A stretch of DNA of 64,000 bases from Oscillospiraceae bacterium (lineage in GTDB: Bacteria; Bacillota; Clostridia; Oscillospirales; Oscillospiraceae): the NCBI GenBank assembly GCA_017482385.1, contig JAFUNI010000022.1, forward strand, positions 108,763-172,762, read 5' to 3'. Below, one piece after another: positions 54,677 to 61,646 of this stretch; the stretch's first letter is position 1; each line of letters opens with the position of its first letter. A model generated the notes under the pieces. The model had not been told where the DNA came from. It ran no database searches and was given only the letters and a program-made list of their open reading frames with translations. Made by a program: the position numbers and the translations under genes.

Positions 54677-54713
54677 ATATTTATGGCAAAAAAAGAAATT
54701 GGAGGTTTCTGCT

Positions 54714-56147
54714 ATGAATAACCGTATAGCCGTTTATGGATTTACAGAAGAGCAATTGATGCTTTTGGCAGAACACATACCAGAGGGGTATGTCTGCAAG
54801 AAATACGATGACGCAGTTGGATTAATCGGTACACATTGCCTTTGCAACATTATCTGCTCTGAAGGTTTGGACACCAAAGCACGGGAGTTTTTGGATAGCT
54901 TCTACCTTGATGTAGGCGAGAATGCCGATGAGCAGGTTATATGGATTGATTCTCAGACAAAGCCGCCGGAGTTAGAAGGTGTCTATTTTCATTATAATAG
55001 CCTTTCGAAACTGCTACCCGAGTTGAAAATGGTTTTGGAACGAGCTCAGAAGCATTACACAATTCAGCAAATGTATTGCGGTCCCTTTGCATTTCTGCCC
55101 AAGTTGGGGATTGAGGAAATATTGGAAGATGAACTGCGGGATGCACGGCAAAACAAGTATGGAAGAGAACCGGAAATCTTCAAGCGTGTTCGTCAGGAGT
55201 GGACCGCTCTTTTAGAAGTGGATGCGATTTCGGAATTGGCTGCAGTAGATGAATTAATTACTTGGCTGAAACAAAACAAGCACCCCTATCGGCTTGGTGG
55301 AACAGCAGTGTGCGGTATGATCCCTTATTTGCTTGGCATCCACGATGTAAATCCGTTGCCATCTCATCTGTATTGTTCTGAATGCCAAAAGGTTATTTGG
55401 AAAGATGATTATAAGGATGGTTTTGACATTCCACCGGAAGTCTGCCCCGAGTGTGGCGGACTGATGCAGGGAGACGGACATAACCTCGTCTGGCAGGAAT
55501 ATGCAAGCTATGGCCGTGTGCCAACCTATGTGTTTTATCTGCCTTATGATATGAAACCGCTAATTTCCGATTGGCTGGATAACCATTGGCTGCGTAAGTA
55601 CATGGGCGATCAATGGGAAGCTGCCCAGCCTTACGAGGATCACCTGGCAAGAGGAAATATGCTCTTCCGGTTTGAGCTGGACCGGAACGAAATCTCTCCA
55701 GAGTTTTACGGCATCAACATTGGTTCAAACAGCAAAGCAGAACTCATTCAGATGGCAACCAACGACGAGTATTATCACAAAAATCCCTATCCCAAAGATA
55801 TGGGAGAACTGTTGACACAGCTTGGCTTTCGAAAAACGCTTTGGAAGGAAGATGAAGTTACCCGTAACATTTTTCTGCAGAACAAAATCTCGTGGAGAAA
55901 CATTCCTGCTTGCCGCGAGGAGGTGTTCTTCTATCTGAAAGAGCACGACTTTATAGACAAGGACGCTTTTCGCGGTATGACAAGCGTTCGCAAAGGCAAG
56001 GGTCTGCCGGTGGTTACTGAGAATATGCGAACTGCGGAAGATTATTGGAAAGTAGACTATTTCAATCAAATCGACTGGATGCCATCCAAAGCGATTCTGC
56101 TGCAAAGGCTTTTCTTTGGAATTAAAAGGAAGATAAAGGAGAAATAA
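54714..56147 (+). CDS. PolC-like protein lacking polymerase catalytic residues
   Basis: A 477-residue protein with segments that align by eye to the palm and zinc region of Gram-positive DNA polymerase III PolC. Residues 200-270 contain GIHDVNPLPSHLYCSECQ, GFDIPPEVCPECGGLMQGDG and a following tyrosine-rich strand; PolC has the same spacing (TEVNPLPPHY-C-x2-C, GFDLPDK-x-C-x2-CG, KKDGHDIPFE). Residues 365-435 match the PolC region ending in ESVRKGKGL (here TSVRKGKGL). The PolC catalytic segment PDIDLNF reads PTYVFYL here, so the aspartates are missing. The first 120 residues are unlike PolC. GGAGG precedes the ATG; the DnaA-like gene starts two bases after its stop. Polymerase activity is very unlikely. 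Confidence 0.7.
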   Translation: MNNRIAVYGFTEEQLMLLAEHIPEGYVCKKYDDAVGLIGTHCLCNIICSEGLDTKAREFLDSFYLDVGENADEQVIWIDSQTKPPELEGVYFHYNSLSKLLPELKMVLERAQKHYTIQQMYCGPFAFLPKLGIEEILEDELRDARQNKYGREPEIFKRVRQEWTALLEVDAISELAAVDELITWLKQNKHPYRLGGTAVCGMIPYLLGIHDVNPLPSHLYCSECQKVIWKDDYKDGFDIPPEVCPECGGLMQGDGHNLVWQEYASYGRVPTYVFYLPYDMKPLISDWLDNHWLRKYMGDQWEAAQPYEDHLARGNMLFRFELDRNEISPEFYGINIGSNSKAELIQMATNDEYYHKNPYPKDMGELLTQLGFRKTLWKEDEVTRNIFLQNKISWRNIPACREEVFFYLKEHDFIDKDAFRGMTSVRKGKGLPVVTENMRTAEDYWKVDYFNQIDWMPSKAILLQRLFFGIKRKIKEK

Positions 56148-56149
56148 CA

Positions 56150-56800
56150 ATGGGTCAAACGGAAAACACCTTTGAGAATTTTATAATTACATCATCAAAT
56201 CGCTTTGCTTATCTTGTTGCTCAAGAAATATGCAAATCCCCTGGTTCCTACAATCCTCTGTATCTTTATGGACCTGCAGGTGTTGGAAAGACCCACTTGC
56301 TACGGGCCGTTGGAGAAGTATACCAAAATCAGCATCTAACAGGCATCTATCTCTCTGCAAATCAGTTTGCAGAAGAGATGATTAACGCAATCAAAACAGG
56401 AGCCAATGTAGAGTTCAAGGAGAAATATTGCCAGGTTGATATTTTACTCATTGATAGATTGCAATATATTAGTGGGAAAGAGGCAACGCAGGAAACGCTA
56501 TACAGCATTATTGAGAAACGGGTATCAGATAGCAAACAGACGGTCTTTGCCGGAAATACAGCCCCTGCGCAGCTTGATTTGGAGCAAGGACTGCGTTCTT
56601 TTATGGCGCGTGGCTTGTGTGTGGAAGTACCAACTCAGGGTATTGAAGAAACAGCTCAAATTATTTTCCAAAAACTAAAGGGGCTCGGAATAGATTGTTC
56701 AATGGGTACCTGCAAATACATAGCACTAAATATTCCTTCTAAAGTCTGTCAGATAGAGGGAGAAATCAATAAAATCTTAGCACTTAGCAAATTGCTGTAA
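56150..56800 (+). CDS. DnaA-like AAA+ domain protein, altered active site, no DNA-binding domain
   Basis: A 216-residue relative of the DnaA AAA+ module. It starts TFENFIITSSNRFAYLVAQE (DnaA: TFDNFVxGxxNRFA), has an intact P-loop LYGPAGVGKTHLLRAV, FKEKYCQVDILLID, and KEATQETLYSII. Walker B reads LLIDR (second Asp is Arg 103), the box VII arginine finger of RSRF is Phe 151 (RSFM), and the sensor II arginine of NVRELEGAL is Cys 200 (KVCQIEGEI). Domain IV, which reads DnaA boxes, is absent. It should bind ATP but neither hydrolyse normally nor bind oriC. It could join DnaA filaments as a poison, act like Hda, or be delivered by the PolC-like partner two bases upstream. Function unproven. Confidence 0.8.
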   Translation: MGQTENTFENFIITSSNRFAYLVAQEICKSPGSYNPLYLYGPAGVGKTHLLRAVGEVYQNQHLTGIYLSANQFAEEMINAIKTGANVEFKEKYCQVDILLIDRLQYISGKEATQETLYSIIEKRVSDSKQTVFAGNTAPAQLDLEQGLRSFMARGLCVEVPTQGIEETAQIIFQKLKGLGIDCSMGTCKYIALNIPSKVCQIEGEINKILALSKLL

Positions 56801-56840
56801 ACACCACCCGATGGGGCGAAAATGCCCCGTCGGGTGGTGT
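56801..56840. repeat. Junction hairpin R3
   Basis: Seventeen-base stem ACACCACCCGATGGGGC/GCCCCGTCGGGTGGTGT (one G-U), loop GAAAAT, starting one base after the DnaA-like stop codon and followed by GTCTTTTCATG. It lies between convergent genes. Confidence 0.88.
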
Positions 56841-56870
56841 GTCTTTTCATGCATTCTTTATCGTATACCA

Positions 56871-57380
56871 TCAGTACAAAACATCATCTGTCTCGATAAT
56901 TTGGTAAACTACATTTTCCAAATTGGACTCTTCCACGACCTTCTTTTTAATAGAATCCGTATATATTGCTGGCTGCAGATAGATAACAGCCTTGTTATAG
57001 CGCAGATCCACACGCCCCATCGGATAATAATTATATTTCTTCCCGTGGGTGACTTCCGTTGAAAGGTTTTCCCATACCTTTTTGTGATGATTTTTAGGAA
57101 TCCCTGGTGGTTCTTTAATGTAAATCAGCTTTCCATCTATGACCCAGAAAACACCCTGCATACATCGATTTGTAATAAATACATCGCAATTTAACGCACC
57201 GCAAAAACGATCGTTGGAAGAAAATGCACAGCGTTGACAACAATAATGACAAATATAGGCTCCATCCTCCCGGTTCGTTTTAGGGTGTGGGCAAAAGCGT
57301 ATTTGCGGGATGCGGTATTGACGGCCACATTTTCCGCAGATGTAGGAAGATGTAGTTTGATTCGTTTCTTGCAAATTCAT
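56871..57380 (-). CDS. Cysteine-rich zinc-finger-like protein of unknown function
   Basis: A 169-residue protein whose first 75 residues contain cysteine pairs typical of zinc ribbons: YICGKCGRQYRIPQIRFCPHP, YICHYCCQRCAF and RFCGALNCDVFITNRC. The rest is a short alpha/beta region without assignment. AAGGAGG precedes the ATG. It is the only minus-strand gene in the stretch 53-62 kb and is divergent from the Spo0A-like gene across hairpin R4. Nucleic acid or protein binding is a guess. Confidence 0.65.
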   Translation of the reverse strand: MNLQETNQTTSSYICGKCGRQYRIPQIRFCPHPKTNREDGAYICHYCCQRCAFSSNDRFCGALNCDVFITNRCMQGVFWVIDGKLIYIKEPPGIPKNHHKKVWENLSTEVTHGKKYNYYPMGRVDLRYNKAVIYLQPAIYTDSIKKKVVEESNLENVVYQIIETDDVLY

Positions 57381-57418
57381 ATTGAATACCTCCTTTTCTT
57401 ATGTCCTTAGACTATCAC

Positions 57419-57448
57419 ACCCGATGGGGCGAAATTGCCCCGTCGGGT
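57419..57448. repeat. Junction hairpin R4
   Basis: Stem ACCCGATGGGGC/GCCCCGTCGGGT (one G-U) with loop GAAATT in the divergent gap between the zinc-rich and Spo0A-like genes, followed by GTGTATCTTTATGGC. Confidence 0.88.
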
Positions 57449-57504
57449 GGTGTATCTTTATGGCAGGAAGTGAAAAACATTTCCGCCAGAAAGGAGAAAT
57501 ACAT

Positions 57505-58254
57505 ATGAAAAAGCAGGTTTTGATTGCAGATGCAGACGAACAGTTCCGCAACGAACTGGTAACCATCTTAAAAGACAGCGAAGAATTTGAAGTAATGGGC
57601 GTAGCAGTTGACGGCCAGGAGGCACTCCAAATAGCCAGTGAGAATCGACCGGACATTATCATTCTGGATCTGTTGCTGCCCCAGTACGACGGCATTAGTG
57701 TTTTGGACTTGATTTCTGTCCGGTATGCTGACTGCAAGGTATTTGTTGCAACCGGTTTTATCAGCAACTATATCATTTCGGCGTTGGCAACAAGACGGGT
57801 TTCCGCTCTAATGAAAAAGCCGTGTACTGCACAATGTGTTGTAGATCGAATCAACGAAGTGCTGCAGCAAAGCGACTTACCCGTTGAAGAAAAACTGCCG
57901 ACGCTGAATCAGCAAATTACAAAAATGATCCACGATATTGGTGTACCTGCTAATATCAAGGGATACCGGTATCTCCGCGAGGCAATCAAGCTTGCAGTAG
58001 AGGATTTTGACCGAATTAACAATATGACTGAGTTGATTTACAAACCAATTGCACTAGTGGATAACTCTACCCCGAAACGGGTACGGACAGCGATTACGCG
58101 GGCAGTTGAGATTGCTTGGGACAGAGGCGATCTGGATACTCTGCAAAGTTTCTTTGGATATACCGTCAGCAACACAAAAGGAAAACCTACCAACTCGGAA
58201 TTTATTGCTATCTTAGCAGATAAAATGCTATTTCCGTATGGAAGAATCCTTTAG
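57505..58254 (+). CDS. Spo0A-like response regulator
   Basis: A 249-residue two-domain regulator. The receiver (1-120) has acidic residues D9 and D11 in VLIADADEQ, the phosphoacceptor D55 in IIILDLLLPQYDG, T83 in VFVATGF and a lysine in ALMKKPC. The C-terminal domain from about residue 140 reads ITKMIHDIGVPANIKGYRYLREAI, RVRTAITRAVEIAWDRGDLD and FFGYTVSNTKGKPTNSEFIAILADKM, the Spo0A effector domain with its recognition helix. AAGGAG precedes the ATG at 57505. A complete Spo0A paralogue on an island could impose its own sporulation or replication control on the host. Phosphodonor unknown. Confidence 0.92.
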   Translation: MKKQVLIADADEQFRNELVTILKDSEEFEVMGVAVDGQEALQIASENRPDIIILDLLLPQYDGISVLDLISVRYADCKVFVATGFISNYIISALATRRVSALMKKPCTAQCVVDRINEVLQQSDLPVEEKLPTLNQQITKMIHDIGVPANIKGYRYLREAIKLAVEDFDRINNMTELIYKPIALVDNSTPKRVRTAITRAVEIAWDRGDLDTLQSFFGYTVSNTKGKPTNSEFIAILADKMLFPYGRIL

Positions 58255-58271
58255 GGATTCTATTTGCACCA

Positions 58272-58299
58272 CCCGATGGGGCGAAATTGCCACATCGGG
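58272..58299. repeat. Junction hairpin R5
   Basis: Stem CCCGATGGGGC/GCCACATCGGG with one mismatch, between the Spo0A-like and WYL genes. The sequence is more diverged than R2-R4 but keeps GATGGGGCGAAATTGCC. Confidence 0.75.
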
Positions 58300-58348
58300 C
58301 GTTGTAATATGGTGTCAAACATGATACACTAACTACGAGGTGATTGAA

Positions 58349-59413
58349 ATGGCACAAACCGCACCGGCAAAGAAAATGCTCATGATGAATATTCTCGACA
58401 TTCTGAAGCGATACACAGATGCGGAACATACACTGAGCCAAAAACAAATCATAGACTATCTATGGTCTGACTATAATATGGCCGCTGACCGCAAAACCGT
58501 GGCGCGGAATCTGTCAAATCTGATGGAAGCCTATGAGTCCGTTCAATATAAAGGTGAGGTTGCGCGCACCTACATCAACAAACAGGGCAAAAAAGAAACC
58601 AGCTACATCCTCTCTGACTTCTACCTGGAGCGTGATTTTACAGATGCTGAGCTGCGACTGCTGATCGACAGTTTGCTGTTCTCCAAGCATATTCCCTATC
58701 GGCAGTGTCAGGAACTGGTGGAGAAACTGGAGGGATTAAGCAACAAATACTTCAGCGCTCACGTAAAGCACGTTCGGACAATGACTGGAATCACCACTCC
58801 CAATAACCAGTTATTCTGGACAATCGAAGTTTTGGATGAGGCAATCGAAAAAGGATTACAGGTCGCATTCAACTATAACACCTACAAAACAGACAAAAAA
58901 ATGCACCCTAGCGTGAACCCCGATGGCTCAGTACGGGAGTTCGTGGTAAACCCATACCAGATGGCGGCCACTAACGGACGGTACTATTTGGTCTGTAATT
59001 ACGATGAAAAGCCTAATCTTGCAAACTGCCGTCTGGATCGGATCACCGACATTCGCCTGCTGGACACACCGGCAAAGCCCAAGGAGCAGGTGCAAGGTGG
59101 AAAGCAGTTTTCCCTTCCCCAGCATATGGCAGAACATCTGTATATGTTTAGCGGTGAAAGTGTGCCTGTGACATTCCGAATGAAGAAGGGCATTGTAAAA
59201 GATGTCATTGATTGGTTCGGTATGGATGTCGCTTTCTCTGACGAAACTGAGGACGAAGTCACCGCCCGGGTCACCGTCAATTGGCATGCCATGCGCCACT
59301 GGGCACTGCAATACTGCCGCCATGTTACTGTTCTGTCGCCCCCTGATTTGGCAGAGCATGTTCAACAAGACTTGGTGGAGGCGTTGGAGCGATATAAAAA
59401 CTGTGAGGACTAA
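58349..59413 (+). CDS. WYL-domain transcriptional regulator
   Basis: A 354-residue regulator with an N-terminal winged helix (ILKRYTDAEHTLSQKQIIDYL and RKTVARNLSNL, residues about 14-60), a WYL domain (FVVNPYQMAATNGRYYLVCN, followed by NCRLDRITDIRLL) and a C-terminal WCX-type domain. WYL proteins bind ligands such as nucleic acids or cyclic nucleotides and control defence islands. ATG at 58349 with GAGGTG upstream; the GTG nine bases earlier is less likely. It may regulate the hairpin-linked genes around it. Confidence 0.87.
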   Translation: MAQTAPAKKMLMMNILDILKRYTDAEHTLSQKQIIDYLWSDYNMAADRKTVARNLSNLMEAYESVQYKGEVARTYINKQGKKETSYILSDFYLERDFTDAELRLLIDSLLFSKHIPYRQCQELVEKLEGLSNKYFSAHVKHVRTMTGITTPNNQLFWTIEVLDEAIEKGLQVAFNYNTYKTDKKMHPSVNPDGSVREFVVNPYQMAATNGRYYLVCNYDEKPNLANCRLDRITDIRLLDTPAKPKEQVQGGKQFSLPQHMAEHLYMFSGESVPVTFRMKKGIVKDVIDWFGMDVAFSDETEDEVTARVTVNWHAMRHWALQYCRHVTVLSPPDLAEHVQQDLVEALERYKNCED

Positions 59414-59464
59414 TTCTCTCTACAAAATCGGTATATTGTTAGAAACAAATGTAGGAGGCATACT

Positions 59465-60115
59465 ATGCATAATGGTGAATTCAGAGGAGATCTGGCCGAA
59501 AACCAAAAGGTAAGAGTTTTAATTCTGGGTGAGTCCCACTATTGGGGCGAAGATAAAAAAGAGGAAGACAAGCTAACATCTAAAGTGGTTGAAACCTATT
59601 TAAAAAAATACAACTCCCGGATTCGTTCCGAAAAGGATCGCTCCTATCGATTCTTTGACAATATTGTGCAGGCTTTCGGAATTGATCCTGAAAATCGAAC
59701 CGATTTCTGGAACCGTGTTTGGTTCGGGAACTACATCGATGAACCGTGTGGAGTCAGAGATTCTCAGGCAACTAAGGTACTCAAGAGGCCTGGTAAGCGC
59801 GATGCTCTCAACAAACAGTTATTTGAATTTATTGAAGAGAATAAAATCGATATTGTATTCTGTTTCAGCAGAAAAGTGTATGCCAAGCTTCCTCCGTTGG
59901 AATTGGCTGGCGACAGCGAGAAAACAGGAGAAAAAAGTGACTCCCACCGTCTGGATATGTGTGTATACGGTGCAGGAGAGAGAAAGGCTGTATCCATACC
60001 CCTTTCTAAATCCGTTACCGTTTACGGTCTAAAGCATCCCTCTCAAGGATTTAGCTACCGTAAATATCAAAACCTAATCAAGAAAATTGTTCAAGAACAT
60101 GGATTGCTATTCTAA
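59465..60115 (+). CDS. Unknown protein, faintly uracil-DNA-glycosylase-like
   Basis: A 216-residue protein with VRVLILGESHYWGE near the N-terminus, FWNRVWFGNYI in the middle, IDIVFCFSRKVYAKL, and KHPSQGFSYRKYQ near the C-terminus. An early G-E-S loop, a central strand and a late H-P-S motif recall the uracil-DNA glycosylase-like fold, but I cannot confirm the family. AGGAGG precedes the ATG at 59465. It lies 51 bases after the WYL gene without a hairpin, so they may be co-transcribed. Confidence 0.5.
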   Translation: MHNGEFRGDLAENQKVRVLILGESHYWGEDKKEEDKLTSKVVETYLKKYNSRIRSEKDRSYRFFDNIVQAFGIDPENRTDFWNRVWFGNYIDEPCGVRDSQATKVLKRPGKRDALNKQLFEFIEENKIDIVFCFSRKVYAKLPPLELAGDSEKTGEKSDSHRLDMCVYGAGERKAVSIPLSKSVTVYGLKHPSQGFSYRKYQNLIKKIVQEHGLLF

Positions 60116-60143
60116 AGAAAAATGCCTTAAGGAGTGTGTACAT

Positions 60144-60707
60144 ATGCAAGAATATATTTGGGTACTGTGCGAAGAATTAGATCCGATGGATAGCTTCGAT
60201 GAAACAAGAGCAAAGAACATTTGGACATTTAATGATTTTGAAGCAGCAAAGACCGCTCTGCGGAAGTTGATGCGCACCAGAGCCTGTACAGAAAATAAGG
60301 TCTTTAACGGAAAAGGCGGGATCCGAGGCTTGACAGAACGGATTCAGGAAGCAATTAGCTGGGGAGAAAGCGATCTGGAACATGATGGCCGCTTAATTCT
60401 ATGGGGCTTATACGATATGTTTATTGATGGCAAGCCTTTTCCGGAAGAATGTGATGAAGGAATTGGCTGGTTGGCTTTCGGGTTCGATTGCTGTTACGAT
60501 CTGGACGCCAACGGTGAATACTATTTCTCTGTAAGTGGTGATGGTGGCGGTATTGATCCCAGAATCTACATCAATACCTTCCAGATGGATGATCCGGAAA
60601 AAACATATATCTGCCGTTTGGACTGCAAATTTGACGAATGGCATAACGAAGACAACGGCTTCTGGGCTGTTACATTAAAGCGCACAACATTAAATCAGTT
60701 TCCTTAA
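60144..60707 (+). CDS. Hypothetical protein
   Basis: A 187-residue soluble protein, rich in acidic and aromatic residues, with segments such as YIWVLCEELDPMDSFDE and GIGWLAFGFDCCYDLDANGEYYF. I do not recognise a family. ATG at 60144 has AAGGAG nine bases upstream; a longer frame begins within the preceding gene. It follows that gene by 28 bases and precedes hairpin R6, so it probably ends the WYL-led transcription unit. Confidence 0.6.
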   Translation: MQEYIWVLCEELDPMDSFDETRAKNIWTFNDFEAAKTALRKLMRTRACTENKVFNGKGGIRGLTERIQEAISWGESDLEHDGRLILWGLYDMFIDGKPFPEECDEGIGWLAFGFDCCYDLDANGEYYFSVSGDGGGIDPRIYINTFQMDDPEKTYICRLDCKFDEWHNEDNGFWAVTLKRTTLNQFP

Positions 60708-60742
60708 TGAAATAACAAATTGTGCTTGATGACCTAATTTTG

Positions 60743-60782
60743 CCCCATCGGGGATGGTAGAATGAAACCATCCCCAATGGGG
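60743..60782. repeat. Junction hairpin R6 (variant)
   Basis: Sixteen-base stem CCCCATCGGGGATGGT/ACCATCCCCAATGGGG with one mismatch and an eight-base loop, upstream of the Hfq-like gene. The loop faces differ from R1-R5, but the arms share the GATGGGG and GCCCCATC blocks. Confidence 0.7.
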
Positions 60783-60816
60783 TGAATTATTTAGAGAAAA
60801 GAAAGAAGGATGTTTT

Positions 60817-61032
60817 ATGAACCTACAGGAAGCAATATTGAACGAGCTCATGAAGGAACGGGTACCGGCAACGTTCTTTCTAATGAATGGTTTTCAAATC
60901 AGAGGTATTTTAACAGCATATGACAGCGTTGTGATCGTGGTAGTAACAGATGGTAAACAACAAGTGTTCTATAAGCACGCAATCTCTACTATTGCACCGT
61001 TGCGTCCTCTTAAGTGTTTAGAGAATAGATGA
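60817..61032 (+). CDS. Hfq-like RNA chaperone
   Basis: A 71-residue Sm-fold protein close in length and sequence to Hfq: Sm1 motif NLQEAILNELMKERVPATFFLMNGFQIRGILTAYD (split here by position 2-36) and Sm2 motif VFYKHAISTIAP at 50-61, with the K-H pair of the proximal RNA-binding site. In Hfq the corresponding text is LQDPFLN, LxxxxxPVxxxLxNGxxLxG and YKHAIS. AAGAAGGA precedes the ATG. A second Hfq on a mobile element could interfere with or bind host small RNAs, or chaperone island RNAs such as the junction hairpins. Confidence 0.85.
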   Translation: MNLQEAILNELMKERVPATFFLMNGFQIRGILTAYDSVVIVVVTDGKQQVFYKHAISTIAPLRPLKCLENR

Positions 61033-61045
61033 TCTAATTTCTACG

Positions 61046-61074
61046 GCTGGATGGGGCGTTTTTTCTGCATCGGC
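61046..61074. repeat. Degenerate junction hairpin R7
   Basis: Weak remnant: GGATGGGGCG, a T run, then TGCATCGGC, between the Hfq-like and lipoprotein genes. Only part of the stem can form. Confidence 0.45.
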
Positions 61075-61115
61075 TATGATATTGTTGAATTACCAAGAAT
61101 TAAGGAGGTAATTCA

Positions 61116-61574
61116 ATGAAAAAACTACTCGCAATCATTTTGGCCTTGGTGTGCACCCTGTCTATGGTAGCCTGCTCTACCGATGAGACGATCTTCGAAA
61201 CAACCGAAAGCTCACAGACACAGCAATCTACCAAACCATCAGCTGACAGTGCACCGCAAGAAACGAACAAACCCAACCAGCCGACACAGCCCGTCGTGAC
61301 ACAGCCCCAACAGAATATGTGTTACTGGTGCGGTGAAATGCCGGTTGGTGATTTCGAAACCTACTGCATCAACTGCCGCTGTCTTAAGTGCGATAAACTG
61401 CGCAAGGATGGTGGTGGAAAATACGTGTATTGTCGGGATCACAACTGCAATGAGAGCCTGTGTGAATATCCCGCATTTGAGGACAGTCAGTACTGCTCCG
61501 AGCACAAGTGCAGTAAACCCAACTGCGATAACCGCAGATGGCCCGGTTCCGAATACTGCGCACATCACAAATGA
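61116..61574 (+). CDS. Cysteine-rich lipoprotein
   Basis: A 152-residue lipoprotein: signal peptide KLLAIILALVCTLSMVACST with lipobox Cys near residue 20, a Ser/Thr/Pro/Gln linker (25-68), then a domain with about 12 cysteines and several histidines in repeated units such as YCINCRCLKCDKLR, CRDHNC, YCSEHKC and YCAHHK. The pattern suggests metal-binding zinc-finger-like repeats outside the cell. AGGAGG precedes the ATG. Family not recognised. Confidence 0.72.
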   Translation: MKKLLAIILALVCTLSMVACSTDETIFETTESSQTQQSTKPSADSAPQETNKPNQPTQPVVTQPQQNMCYWCGEMPVGDFETYCINCRCLKCDKLRKDGGGKYVYCRDHNCNESLCEYPAFEDSQYCSEHKCSKPNCDNRRWPGSEYCAHHK

Positions 61575-61610
61575 GACAAGACCTCCGGTCAGGCACCGGA
61601 GGTCTTGTCT
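61574..61610 (+). terminator. Terminator after the lipoprotein
   Basis: Sixteen-base stem AGACAAGACCTCCGGT/ACCGGAGGTCTTGTCT with a five-base loop, beginning at the last base of the lipoprotein stop codon and ending 36 bases before the recombinase start. Confidence 0.85.
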
Positions 61611-61646
61611 TTGTATGCAATCATTTTTACAGATAGGAGAATCACT

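Noticed and set aside
56801-56840. Hairpins considered as plain terminators
   Set aside because: Most have no T run on either side and occur in divergent gaps too, so termination cannot be their only role, though R3 may terminate.
53049-61074. Junction hairpins considered as a CRISPR array
   Set aside because: Copies are hundreds to thousands of bases apart with genes between them and show paired sequence changes, not identical repeats with spacers.
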